Shown: positions 54,409 through 63,425 of the stretch, in pieces
How positions within the stretch are numbered: position 1 is the stretch's first letter
Layout: each line of letters opens with the position of its first letter
Origin: Mucilaginibacter flavidus
Lineage (GTDB): Bacteria; Bacteroidota; Bacteroidia; Sphingobacteriales; Sphingobacteriaceae
Assembly (NCBI RefSeq): GCF_024055575.1
Contig: NZ_JAMXOE010000016.1
Coordinates: forward strand, 62,001-126,000
DNA length: 64,000 bases
Direction: 5' to 3'
Made by a program: the position numbers and the translations under genes
The notes under the pieces: generated by a model
Database searches by the model: none
What the model was told of the DNA's origin: nothing
The model's input: only the letters and a program-made list of their open reading frames with translations

Positions 54409-56682
54409 TTATTTAAATTGCATGGAAGGAGGAAACGATCCGCTTCCCCAAGCAGATGGCTTGTTGCTCATTTCCAACTCAAGTATTCCGCCACTTTCAA
54501 TTTCCGAATGTTCTAGCCAGTCACGGGCAAGGGTTACACCGTTTATCTTTGCCCCTTTAATATATCGATTTATTTTAGATAAATTCTTAGCTTTAATCTT
54601 AAAATCTTTACCACTTGATAAATGTAGTATGCTTTCAGCCAATAGAGGTGTATGAATTAGATAATAAGACTGGCCTGCGTTTGGATAAATGCCCAACATA
54701 TGAAATGCCAGCCACGAGGACATCGCACCGGAGTCATCATTACCCGGAATACCGTTTCTCAAATCGCTATAGTTATCTTGGATAATATTTAAAATCCGTT
54801 CAGAACTGAGTTCAGGCTTACCTATCCAGTGATATAGCATAGGTGTTAAAAAAGCCGGTTCATTTCCGACGTTATAAAAATGTTTAAAAAAGAAAGTATC
54901 TAATCTTGTTTGAAAAGGCTGTTTCCCGCCACTGAGTTTAATTAAACCGGCCACATCGTGCGGGATTGACAGTGAATACTCCCAAGGATTGGACTCATAG
55001 ATAAAGCCTGACCACCAATCTTCGCACTGGCCTGAGTTTATGTAGGTTGGGGTGACAGCGATATTACGGTAAGGCGGCACTGTGCATTTTATGGAATCAA
55101 CCCAATGGCCCTCCTCATTTTTGGGCATAATAAATCCCGTCGCTCCATGATCAGTGTAATAACGCCACAAATTTTTCCAGTTACCAGCCTGTTTCGAAAA
55201 CCTGTCAAATTCTGCCGTCTTACCCATACCTTTTGCGACGACTGCAATACAGTAATCATCAAAAGCATATTCTACTGTTCTCGTGCCAGCTCGTGGATAG
55301 GCAGAAGAAACATAACCCAGGTTTTTATAATCGTACAGTCCACCACGACCTTGTTGTTCTTCATTGCCTCCCGGGGGAACGTCCGCATCTTTAAGCATTG
55401 CTTTCAGTGCCAATTCATAGTCAATTCCTTTTAAACCTTTTACATAAGCATCTGCAATCAGAACTTCTGCATTTGAACCGCATTGAGTGCGACCGTTTGA
55501 ATTGCCGCTGCGTGCATCTGGCATATAGCCCTCATGCTGGTAAATATTCAATAAAGAATTTACAATATTTACCTCCCTATTAGGATCAACCAACGTTAAC
55601 AATGGGTGAGAAGATCGATAAGTGTCCCAAATGGCATAAAAATCGTCATAATAAGGTAGTGTTGATTTCCAGGAAGGATTTTCACCAGTTCGGTCGACAG
55701 GCATTAGCATGCTATGGTACAAGCTTGTATAAAACATTCGCTTGTAGCTTCTTGAGGTCTGTTTGTCAATTTCGATCCTGCTTAACAGTTGCTCCCATTT
55801 CATTTGAGTTTGCTTTAACACCGTTTTAAATTTCCATCCCGGTATTTCGTTCGCTATATTTTCGTCTGCCTTATCGGTACTAATAAATGATATACCGATT
55901 TTCATCTGAAGTTTACGTGACCTCAATGACTTAAAAGACAATAGTACGCCAGTTTTTTCTCCAGAATCAAACTGAGCTTTTTGGTTGGGGTATAATTTAT
56001 TTGCCTTCCACGTTTTAAAACCAAAGAATGGCTGGTCAAATATTGCATGGAAATACACTGTATAAACCCCTCCGGCATTCCAGCCCCCTCTAATCCTGTT
56101 GTAGCCGCAAACTTCCCGATCTGACAATACTTTTATTTCTGAACCCACAAAGAACTGGGCCTCATGTGCATCTGTGCTAAATCCTTCGTTAAAAAATTCA
56201 CCTGCATCTAGTTTTACAGCATTGGCACCAATTTTATTATAGGTAAACCTATAGATAGCCACTTTATCTGAGGTAGTTATTTCAGTTAGGATATTACCTT
56301 TTTTCAGCAGTACGGAATAGTACCCAAGGGCAGCCACTTCGCTTTGTCCAGTAGAAGTTTGTTTGATCCTATTCAACGCACCGTTAAATGGCATTACCGA
56401 AATATTCCCATACTTCGCACCGCCACCAGTACCGCTAACATGCACTTGACTAAAACCGAATATTGGGAGGGATAAGTCAGCATTATAACCATTATTTGCA
56501 TTTTTTGCATTGTCCGGACCGGGCTTGATCATCCCAAAAGGGCAAGATGGGCCAACGATCACGTTTCCTTGTCCTTCCGTTCCAATAAGCGGATCTACAA
56601 ATTGATAGTATTTGGTTTGAGCATATACAGCACTTGTAAGTAGGATTAATATACAGGCTGTAGCAAAGGTTTTTTGGGTCAA
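54409..56682 (-). CDS. Secreted GH92 alpha-mannosidase
   Basis: 757 residues, intact. Signal peptide ending TSAVYAQ, then the GH92 hallmarks VDPLIGTEGQGNVIVGPSCP and FGMIKPGPDNAK, QVHVSGTGGGAKYGNISVMP, and near the C-terminus GIPGNDDSGAMSSWLAFHML (about 640-659) with the calcium and catalytic acidic residues. GH92 enzymes remove alpha-mannose from N-glycans or mannans in a calcium-dependent way, in the periplasm or at the surface. No SusC/D pair is nearby. Confidence 0.95.
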   Translation of the reverse strand: MTQKTFATACILILLTSAVYAQTKYYQFVDPLIGTEGQGNVIVGPSCPFGMIKPGPDNAKNANNGYNADLSLPIFGFSQVHVSGTGGGAKYGNISVMPFNGALNRIKQTSTGQSEVAALGYYSVLLKKGNILTEITTSDKVAIYRFTYNKIGANAVKLDAGEFFNEGFSTDAHEAQFFVGSEIKVLSDREVCGYNRIRGGWNAGGVYTVYFHAIFDQPFFGFKTWKANKLYPNQKAQFDSGEKTGVLLSFKSLRSRKLQMKIGISFISTDKADENIANEIPGWKFKTVLKQTQMKWEQLLSRIEIDKQTSRSYKRMFYTSLYHSMLMPVDRTGENPSWKSTLPYYDDFYAIWDTYRSSHPLLTLVDPNREVNIVNSLLNIYQHEGYMPDARSGNSNGRTQCGSNAEVLIADAYVKGLKGIDYELALKAMLKDADVPPGGNEEQQGRGGLYDYKNLGYVSSAYPRAGTRTVEYAFDDYCIAVVAKGMGKTAEFDRFSKQAGNWKNLWRYYTDHGATGFIMPKNEEGHWVDSIKCTVPPYRNIAVTPTYINSGQCEDWWSGFIYESNPWEYSLSIPHDVAGLIKLSGGKQPFQTRLDTFFFKHFYNVGNEPAFLTPMLYHWIGKPELSSERILNIIQDNYSDLRNGIPGNDDSGAMSSWLAFHMLGIYPNAGQSYYLIHTPLLAESILHLSSGKDFKIKAKNLSKINRYIKGAKINGVTLARDWLEHSEIESGGILELEMSNKPSAWGSGSFPPSMQFK

Positions 56683-56745
56683 AATTATTATGGGCCTAAT
56701 GTTAGGCTTTTAGTTAAAACATTTTTAAAAGTCATATCTGTATGG

Positions 56746-56880
56746 TACTCCCCAATGTTAGGACAGGGAATGCGTAAAAGTTAGCTATTTGTTTTTAATA
56801 AAATACAATTTGTTGTTGTTTGTTTGTCGTGTGGGAATGTGGGAAACTGAAGGAGTTTTCCACATTCCCACACGTTTTCT
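56746..56880. repeat. Solo end of an IS3-type element with a strong hairpin
   Basis: TACTCCCCAATGTTAGGACA (56746 on) and the following 130 bases resemble the left end of the IS3 element at 23544-23690. It contains a near-perfect hairpin (56828-56874) with stem GTGTGGGAATGTGG / CCACATTCCCACAC. The same hairpin with differences occurs at 23617-23665. No transposase gene is attached here. Confidence 0.65.
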
Positions 56881-56883
56881 TCT

Positions 56884-56965
56884 GTCGAGTAAGCCCAGGA
56901 ATTTCACCTGAGCTTCTCATAAAACCGTGCTTAAACATCTCCATTTACACGGCTTTTCTTATTTA
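56884..56965 (-). ncRNA. Group II intron 3'-end remnant (domain V/VI-like)
   Basis: On the minus strand AAGCCGTGTAAA-TGGAGATG-TTTAAGCACGGTTTT (56921-56955) folds like domain V: an AGC triad opposite GTT, CCGTG/CACGG stem, two-base AG bulge and upper TAAA/TTTA stem. A second hairpin (AAGCTCAGG...CCTGGGCTT) follows and the sequence ends ACTCGAC, as group II intron 3' ends often do. Upstream on the same strand a short frame ends ...RSLVSWLHTRNCL. No reverse-transcriptase domain is left. Assignment by eye only. Confidence 0.5.
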
Positions 56966-57082
56966 CAAGCAATTCCGGGTGTGAAGCCATGAGACCAGTG
57001 AGCGAACAGCTCCGGCTTTGATTTCACTTGGCATCGCAGCCAGTGTAGTGATTTCAGTTTCCGGCCTCGATACGTTTTGAAT

Positions 57083-57560
57083 CTACTTCTTACCCATTTC
57101 AGCAATGTGATATTCAGGTGATGAAACAGTGGATGAGTTTAACCAAAGATCCAACCTGTTAAATATATCGGCTAAGTTGTGCTTGATGAGATTTGTCGCT
57201 TCTAACAGGCGATCATTGGGTTTATCTAAAAATAAAGAAACCTCAATATTTTGGGTCACGCTGTCCAAAATAAAATCTCGGCATTTCTTCAATTCTTCAC
57301 GGTTATGGTGAATCAATACCATTTTATGCAGCCCCCTGCGCAATGATTCAAGTTCAACGTGTACCGCTGAGGCATACAACCACAACGGAAAATCGATGCT
57401 TTTCTCCAACTTTAAAGTACTGTGGTAACTTTCTACCTTCTTTTCTATTTCTTCACCGAAAACAATTGCCTGATAAGCTTCCTTTGGACCTTATCTCAGT
57501 GATATAGTCTTCCAAATAGTTGTATGAAAGACCCTGTATATTAGTTAATTTGGTTTGCAT
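57083..57560 (-). pseudogene. Unknown helical protein, one-base frameshift
   Basis: Starting at 57560 the frame reads MQTKLTNIQGLSYNYLEDYI then TEIRSK; dropping one G near 57486 continues EAYQAIVFGEEIEKKVESYH into the intact part ending at 57083 (LWLYASAVHVELESLRRGLH; NLADIFNRLDLWLN). The restored protein would be about 158 residues, all-helical. No family recognised. Confidence 0.5.
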
Positions 57561-57692
57561 TTTACTACGGATTGTGTAGTGTTATTCAAATATAGTATTA
57601 AACATGGAATTTGCAATTGTTATTTTTAATTCGCGAACAGCTACGAAATGCGTAGCGTTATGCAAACGGATAGGCACGTCGGTAATTAAGAA

Positions 57693-58480
57693 TTAAGGCA
57701 ATTTGGATTTATTTCCGGTCTCAATGATTGTTCCTTTCGGAACAAAATACAAACCGGCAACTTTTACTGATTTCATATCTGCCGGAGTAACCTCGCCGGT
57801 TTTGGGGTCACAGGCAACTGTATTGTCATAGTCGGCCAGGGAAGTTTTAAAATACACGGTTCCTTTTTCATTTTTTCGCCGGTCACTAAATCCAAGGTTT
57901 TTAAAATGATTAGCGAAGCAGGCGTCAATTTCCGGCTGAACAAATAAAATAGGCGTTGGATAAATGACCTGAAATTCATTTTTTTTATCCTTCCTATTGC
58001 GTAAATCATTCAAATTGAAAGGTATCGGGAGCTATAAATAATATTTTCATAGTACAACGAAAAAAAATGCTTCGGAAAACTGACATCTTCATTTATTCTT
58101 TCAAAGAAAATAGCACAGGGCCTATACCTGGTGCATGGCGGGAAGCTCCTGGCAAATGATTTTGGCAAACATTTTAAATCCTTCGTTATCATCCGTCCCC
58201 AGTAGAAAGTCGAAAGCCGATGCATATTGAGTCCCTTCTCTATCATCAACAAACGAAAGCGCCATTTTTAAGAAAGCTTTATAAACTTTGATTGGAGTAA
58301 AAGGCCCTTTTTGATATTCAAATTTTGCTTCGCCGGTAGTTTTATTAAAGGTAAACGCAGACGCATCATTAAAAGCAATTTTAGTTCCGTAAACCTTAAA
58401 GAAATCAACCATTTTAGCGATCACCTGCTCACTGACCGACCTGTATTCAGGAACTCCTTTTTTGCCTTTAGTCCCTGCTA
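57693..58480 (-). pseudogene. Unknown protein in three frames (possible HNH-type nuclease remnant)
   Basis: Segments in different frames join into one protein: KMVDFFKVYGTKIAFNDAS (58400 region), CAIFFERINEDVSFPKHFFS (58100 region) and NDLRNRKDKKNEFQVIYPTP (58010 region) to GLYFVPKGTIIE. Two frameshifts are needed, and the N-terminal part is replaced at about 58480 by an unrelated GH20 fragment. Gene name uncertain; the nuclease link is a weak impression. Confidence 0.4.
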
Positions 58481-58486
58481 TTGTTC

Positions 58487-58735
58487 TTATAATCCCAAGC
58501 CAGTTATTAGGTCATTTTCATTTTTACCAAAAGTTGCATTGCAATCATCACTAACCAAACTAACCTGTTCAGCACTACCGGCCTTGATAAGGATGTTTTG
58601 CGGAAGAATGAAATCGCCTGGCCTGGTGATAACGCTAACAGGCTCCGGAATGATTGCCGGGTTATTCGAGACTTTTTGAGCAACAGAAAAAAGACTGATA
58701 AAACAACAACTTAACAGTAAGGATAATTTTTTCAT
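58487..58735 (-). pseudogene. GH20 beta-hexosaminidase, N-terminal fragment
   Basis: Signal peptide (MKKLSLLLSCCFISLFSVAQ) and the start of a GH20 N-terminal domain (NNPAIIPEPVSVITRPGDF). After about 75 residues the sequence joins an unrelated gene remnant and the catalytic domain is lost, so this is a deletion junction. Confidence 0.6.
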
Positions 58736-58870
58736 AAGGGTTTCTAAAGGGTTTATAGAAGGAATATCAGTCTGCAAATTATACTTTTTAAATAATATTA
58801 AAAAGTATTGAGGCATAAAATCATGATATATAATTTTATAAATGAAGATAAACCAAAACTTTAAACCCAA

Positions 58871-59319
58871 TTTTTTGTAAAAAACTGTCCTTTATAGATG
58901 TTTTCCGTTTTATTAAGTATTCCTGGTTGTGCTGTCAATGTAAGTTTAAAAATATCACCCGTCTAAGCCATAAGGAATTTTTCCAGCAATATTACCGCGT
59001 TTAAGGGGTCCAGTTACGGCACAGTATGTCGTTGACTTGAGTTGGAGAGCGCCTCAGCCAACCAAAGCCTGGACTTCGGTTAAAAAGTGGTGAATTCAGC
59101 TACAGCCCCATGCAGAGTGTGTTTGGAATTCCCTCGGCTTTGGCATAAACATCTTTTATTTTAATACAATCGCTCTATAGGCAACTTTTTCTTTAGACAA
59201 TCAATCTGCGGGAGATGCAAGCCATCGGGATTAACAGGGGGTTATCATGTTTAATGAAGTGATCGTGGAATGCAAGCCGTCAACTGGCAAACATAAATTG
59301 AACGATTAAAACCTACTTT
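58871..59319. other. Intergenic region, nothing recognised
   Basis: About 450 bases without a coding frame, RNA or repeat that I can support. Confidence 0.45.
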
Positions 59320-60123
59320 CTAAAAATCCGAATATTCGGTTGGTCTCAAAAACGTAATATCAGCTTTTGATATGGTGTGCTGATATTCAGGTAACGAAGA
59401 AAGTTGTTTCCAATCTGCGCCATCTCCAAACTGTTTCCAATGTTCATCTCGGTCGGCTTTATTATTAAAAGTCGTCATGTACATTAAATTGGGCATTCGG
59501 CCGCCTGCTATTACTTCTCCGTAAAAAACAGGGTTAAAATTAAGCTTTGTGAAAATATCTACTTCCTTACCGGCGTTAAACATTTTTACTTTTTGGCGAT
59601 ATAAATAATCTGTAGCGCTTTCGTAGCTACGCAGTTCATAAACTCTTCCAGTAAGTGGGGATGTAAGCAATGGTGTTGAAAATTGGGGTCTGTCTGTAAA
59701 TGCCTTTAATAAAATAGTTTCTATGCGCTCGTATGGGGCCTCATTATAAGCTGCATTTAGGTAAGTTGCACCATCACTTTTAAGTTGGCCATCATTAAAT
59801 AATTGTTCATCTATTTTTGAGAAAGCTTCAATTGAAGCAGACGGTATGAAAACATATATCCGCTTATCTGAGGTTGTATCATTATCTAATGCTTTAAAAA
59901 CACCGACTTTACTTATACCAATTCTATGTAAAGCCGGTAAGTAAGCTGTTTTTAAATATTGTTCAGTTTTATTGATCTGATCCTGGGTTTTTAAATGATA
60001 TACTTTGATCTCATAATAGTACCTTGTTTTTTTAAACCGGGTTTCCGCTTTTATATTCAGAAAACAAAATGATAGTGTCGCTAATACAGCTAAAGTGATT
60101 AGAGTAGTTTTATTGGTTCGCAT
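59320..60123 (-). CDS. Exported NIPSNAP-family protein
   Basis: 267 residues: signal peptide (MRTNKTTLITLAVLATLSFC...) and two ferredoxin-like NIPSNAP modules. The second reads GRVYELRSYESATDYLYRQK to KLNFNPVFYGEVIAGGRMPN and LMYMTTFNNKADRDEHWKQF. Intact. NIPSNAP proteins in Bacteroidota are often secreted and have no proven reaction. Confidence 0.92.
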   Translation of the reverse strand: MRTNKTTLITLAVLATLSFCFLNIKAETRFKKTRYYYEIKVYHLKTQDQINKTEQYLKTAYLPALHRIGISKVGVFKALDNDTTSDKRIYVFIPSASIEAFSKIDEQLFNDGQLKSDGATYLNAAYNEAPYERIETILLKAFTDRPQFSTPLLTSPLTGRVYELRSYESATDYLYRQKVKMFNAGKEVDIFTKLNFNPVFYGEVIAGGRMPNLMYMTTFNNKADRDEHWKQFGDGADWKQLSSLPEYQHTISKADITFLRPTEYSDF

Positions 60124-60376
60124 CTTTATAATGTGTTAAGGTTACAAATTAAAACAATTTACCTAAGTAAATCGAGTCTAAAAGAGATGGAACTTTTAAA
60201 AATTACAGTTAAAAATGCTGTGCTTTTTTATTTAGCTTCACATACAACACTTTTGATATAGAACGATTTGCTTGATCAAAACCGGTCAACGGTAACTTTC
60301 AATCTGTTTTTAATCGATTATAAATCGGTATATTTCCAGCTCAAAACAATATTAAAAATATAAACGATAAAAAATT

Positions 60377-60556
60377 ATGGCAGGAAAATTAATCGGCAAA
60401 GTGGCTATTATTACCGGTGCAAGTGCCGGTATTGGTAAAGCAAGTGCATTGGCTTTAGCTACAGAAGGTGCTACCATCATCCTTACCGCCCGACGAGCCG
60501 AAAGACTTGAGCAATTGAACTATTGCTTTTTTTCTGAAAAAAAGACTGTTATTTAG
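60377..60556 (+). pseudogene. SDR oxidoreductase, 5' fragment
   Basis: The start MAGKLIGKVAIITGASAGIG and ...LTARRAERLEQLN is a classical SDR N-terminus with the TGxxxGIG cofactor motif. Similarity ends near 60522 and the frame stops at 60556, so the rest was deleted. Confidence 0.75.
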
Positions 60557-60696
60557 GTTTTAGCTTATTCAAATTTTAGACCCATTAGAAAAAAAATATC
60601 AACAAACCGTTCAAGCATAAAGGGATATCCATTAAGTTTTATAAGGACATATTTATTTAAGAGACCGTAAGTACTTGGCCAACTTGGATCATATTA

Positions 60697-60885
60697 AAAA
60701 TTAAGTACCTTGGTAAGTTAAATCAAAACGGCTTAAGCTTTAGCGAACTGCTGGCCCTGGACGACCGTAAAGTCGATGAGATCGTAGGGCTGGCCAAACC
60801 CCAGGCGGAGGAAACTGATCCGCGCAAACTTCACTTTAACAGCTTGATCGGACTTCATACGCATGAGCTGGCCAAAGAAGGGCAA
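60697..60885 (+). pseudogene. istA: istA fragment of a second IS21 element
   Basis: Closely matches 24885-25070 (KYLGKLNQNGLSFSELLALD to GLHTHELAKEG), beginning and ending abruptly. Just after it, 60917-61040 holds the tail of another unrecognised gene (NNIVQTCLNNFTKYQPIYEL). The region 60557-61125 is a patchwork of debris without an intact gene. Confidence 0.75.
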
Positions 60886-61125
60886 ACGATAATTGGCGCT
60901 ATTATTATTTTATAATTGGGAGGGATTACAACCTGGATGACGGTGCATTAGCGGAAAACAACATTGTGCAGACCTGTCTTAATAATTTCACCAAATACCA
61001 ACCCATCTATGAATTAATCCGGGATAAATCATTTGGTTAAACAGAAGCCATTGTGTTACTTTTTTAAAATTATTTGTAACAAAATTCATATTAATTCCGT
61101 TACCTTTACTTAAAAATAAGTAACA

Positions 61126-61719
61126 ATGATTTCTGCACACGGACAAATAGAACAAGTCATTAGGCGTCGCCGGAAAGGAGATTTGATATTTCCGACCGAT
61201 TTCCGCGGCTTAGGTACAGAGGGTGCTATAAAAATGTCTTTAACCAGGCTAAATAAGGAAGGTGTCATTGAGCGGTTGGGGCATGGCATCTACCTGATGC
61301 CAAAAACTGACCCTGTTTTTGGTAAAATAGCGCCTGCGCCGGAAGATATAGCATATGCTATTGCTAAAAAGGAGAAGATACAGATTAAACCGGCTGGCGC
61401 GTATGCACTGCATAAGTTGGGCTTAACCACGCAGGTGCCAACGAAATTAGTTTATTTAACCAGCGGGACAGCCAAAGAAATTAAGATAGGAAAAACGCTG
61501 ATCAAGTTTAAAGCTACCACACCGAAAAAGCTGGCAATGAAAGGCCAATACAGCAGCTTAATTGTGCAAGTCCTCGAAGAATTGGGCACGAAGAATATTG
61601 ACAGCAAAACAGAAATGAGAATAAAAGAATTGCTATTAAAAGAAGACCCAAAGGTGTTAAAAGAAGATCTACAGCTTGCACCTGCTAAAATAAATGACTA
61701 CTTAATCAAATTGATATAA
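61126..61719 (+). CDS. DUF6088 / AbiEi-like antitoxin-type regulator
   Basis: 197 residues: an N-terminal winged-helix part (GTEGAIKMSLTRLNKEGVIE; RLGHGIYLMP) and a middle domain typical of DUF6088 (IKPAGAYALHKLGLTTQVP; LVYLTSGTAKEIKIGKTLIK). This family pairs with AbiEii-type nucleotidyltransferase toxins as type IV antitoxins. Here the toxin gene that should follow (61723) is only a fragment, so the antitoxin is orphaned. TAACA-rich upstream region; no terminator seen. Confidence 0.85.
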   Translation: MISAHGQIEQVIRRRRKGDLIFPTDFRGLGTEGAIKMSLTRLNKEGVIERLGHGIYLMPKTDPVFGKIAPAPEDIAYAIAKKEKIQIKPAGAYALHKLGLTTQVPTKLVYLTSGTAKEIKIGKTLIKFKATTPKKLAMKGQYSSLIVQVLEELGTKNIDSKTEMRIKELLLKEDPKVLKEDLQLAPAKINDYLIKLI

Positions 61720-61722
61720 GCT

Positions 61723-61869
61723 ATGATAGGTTGGTTAAAATTAACGGACGCATAAAGGAAAACAAGTATTGACCAAGCAGCACTTGCCAGTGGTATAGGA
61801 ACAAAAGCCATTGAAAAAGACTGGTGGGTAACACTAACAACGCCTGCCAAAGGTTTGTCGGCCTTTTGA
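61723..61869 (+). pseudogene. AbiEii-type toxin, 5' fragment with an in-frame TAA
   Basis: Three bases after the antitoxin: MIGWLKLTDA, then TAA (61753-61755), then in the same frame RKTSIDQAALASGIGTKAIE and KDWWVTLT, the usual N-terminus of nucleotidyltransferase toxins of this type. The nucleotidyltransferase core is absent, so the toxin is dead by both stop and deletion. The IS1595 end lies 43 bases further on. Confidence 0.65.
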
Positions 61870-61911
61870 TAAGTGTGTTATTTATCCGAGTTCTTAATGC
61901 TTTGTCCTCTT

Positions 61912-62945
61912 GGATAATTAAATTTATAAGATTATGTATTTAGTTCGCAAAGTATTTTAGCAATTAATATATTGATAATCAATGATTTAATTAGTATATT
62001 TAAGCTAAATCAGTTATATGTTTAGCGGAATAAGTATTAACGAATTTAGGGAAAAGTTTAAAACAGAGCAGGATTGTCTCAAGTATATTTTAGACAAGAA
62101 GTTAGCTGGCGGCTACTCTTGTTTAAAATGTCAGGGCAATCAATATGGTAAAGGCAGGAAATGGAATTATCTGCGTTGTAAGAAATGCGGTTATGATGCA
62201 TCGGCAACAGCCGGGACTTTATTTCATAAGTGTAAATTAGGCCTGCTGAAGGCATTTGAGATGGCTTTCCGTGTTTCGGTTCGGAAAAAAGGGATGTCAA
62301 GCTGTGAACTGTCTAAAGAATTTGGGTGTCAGCAGCGGAGCGCCTGGCTTTGGAAGGCGAAAATACAGGAAGCGATGAAAAGCAGTGGTAAGCACCCTTT
62401 ATCGGGCGCTGTAGAGGTAGATGAGTTCTTGCTAGGCGGATTTTCTGAGGGTGAGCGCGGCAGAACCCACGGCAGCAAGGATCTAGTTGTGTTAGCTATT
62501 GAGAAGGTGAAGGATAAGAAGGGTAAAATAACGATTGGAAGGGCCTAATGTCGGGTAATAGATGATGCATCAGCTGATAGTCTCAAAAAAATATTTGATG
62601 AGCATATCGCGCCACAGGCATCAATAAAAACAGACGGGTGGCGAGGATACTGGCCGCTGGGAAAGGATTGGAGCATAACAAAAGAAAAAAGTGATAAAGG
62701 GGCGGGCTTTCCCCAATTACATATTCATATTATGAATATCAAGAGCTGGCTAAGAGGCGTGCATCACAAATGTGAAACACATCGCTTACAACAATATTTG
62801 GACGAATACCATTTCCGTTTTAACAGACGAGGTTTTATGAACTCGATTTTTGATAAACTTATTAGCAAAATGACCGAGGCGAAACCCGTAAATTACAAAA
62901 TGATCAAATGTGAACTAAATACATAATTCTATAAATTTAATTTCC
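61912..62945 (+). mobile_element. IS1595-family element (transposase interrupted)
   Basis: The left end GGATAATTAAATTTATAAG (61912 on) is matched by the complement of the right end (GGAAATTAAATTTATAG, ending 62945) as imperfect inverted repeats around one transposase gene. No target duplication visible. It lies between the toxin fragment and a nucleotidyltransferase-like fragment, possibly having split one locus. Confidence 0.65.
62018..62926 (+). pseudogene. IS1595-family transposase with an in-frame TAA
   Basis: N-terminal zinc ribbon (YSCLKCQGNQY; LRCKKCGYDASATAGTLFH), then the ISXO2-like DDE core (GAVEVDEFLLGGFSEG, first Asp; TDGWRGYWPLG, second Asp; NIKSWLRGVHHKCETHRLQQ end region). A TAA at 62546-62548 after KITIGRA interrupts the frame; downstream CRVIDDASADSLKKIFDEH continues in the same frame to 62926. 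303 codons overall, normal length. Confidence 0.85.
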
Positions 62946-63228
62946 TGCCAATTACCCGTGCCCCAACTAAGGGTAGATAATCTCTATCCTCAGTATTGTA
63001 GATTTCCATAATATCGAAATGGTCATCATAAACGCTATCTTGGTTAATCTCAAAAAAATAGCGGAGTATATGGTCAATATCTGTAATGTCTTTTGTCCTT
63101 GATGGTTTGTCCCCATAAGCCACAAGCTTTAGCAATACTAACCCCTCCAGACTACAAATTTTCAGGCTTCCGGCCTTACCAAGATCAATTTCTTCGGCAA
63201 ATGGGTATGCTTCTTTAAAGCCTGGCAT
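62929..63228 (-). pseudogene. Nucleotidyltransferase-like (AbiEii family) C-terminal part
   Basis: 99 residues from the ATG, but the coding sequence continues upstream to about 63341 (CIELDLLPFGDIEDDKREIK; YDPKLFTIN) before a stop, without a start codon. IELDLLPFG followed by GSLKICSLEGLVLLKLVAYG and RTKDITDIDHILRYF is typical of AbiEii/minimal nucleotidyltransferase proteins. The N-terminal GSx10DxD core is missing, so it is 5'-truncated. Confidence 0.6.
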
Positions 63229-63425
63229 GTTGATGGTGAATAATTTCGGATCATATAATTTGATCTCTCTTTTATCATCCTCAATATCACCGAAGGGTAA
63301 CAGATCAAGTTCTATGCACCATCTGCAAGCGTAATCAATTTATAAACTGGCCGACTTGAAAAATATAAAACTTAAACCCAATTGATTAGCCTACCTTAGC
63401 CCTTGCTTTTTTCCATGAATAAGAC

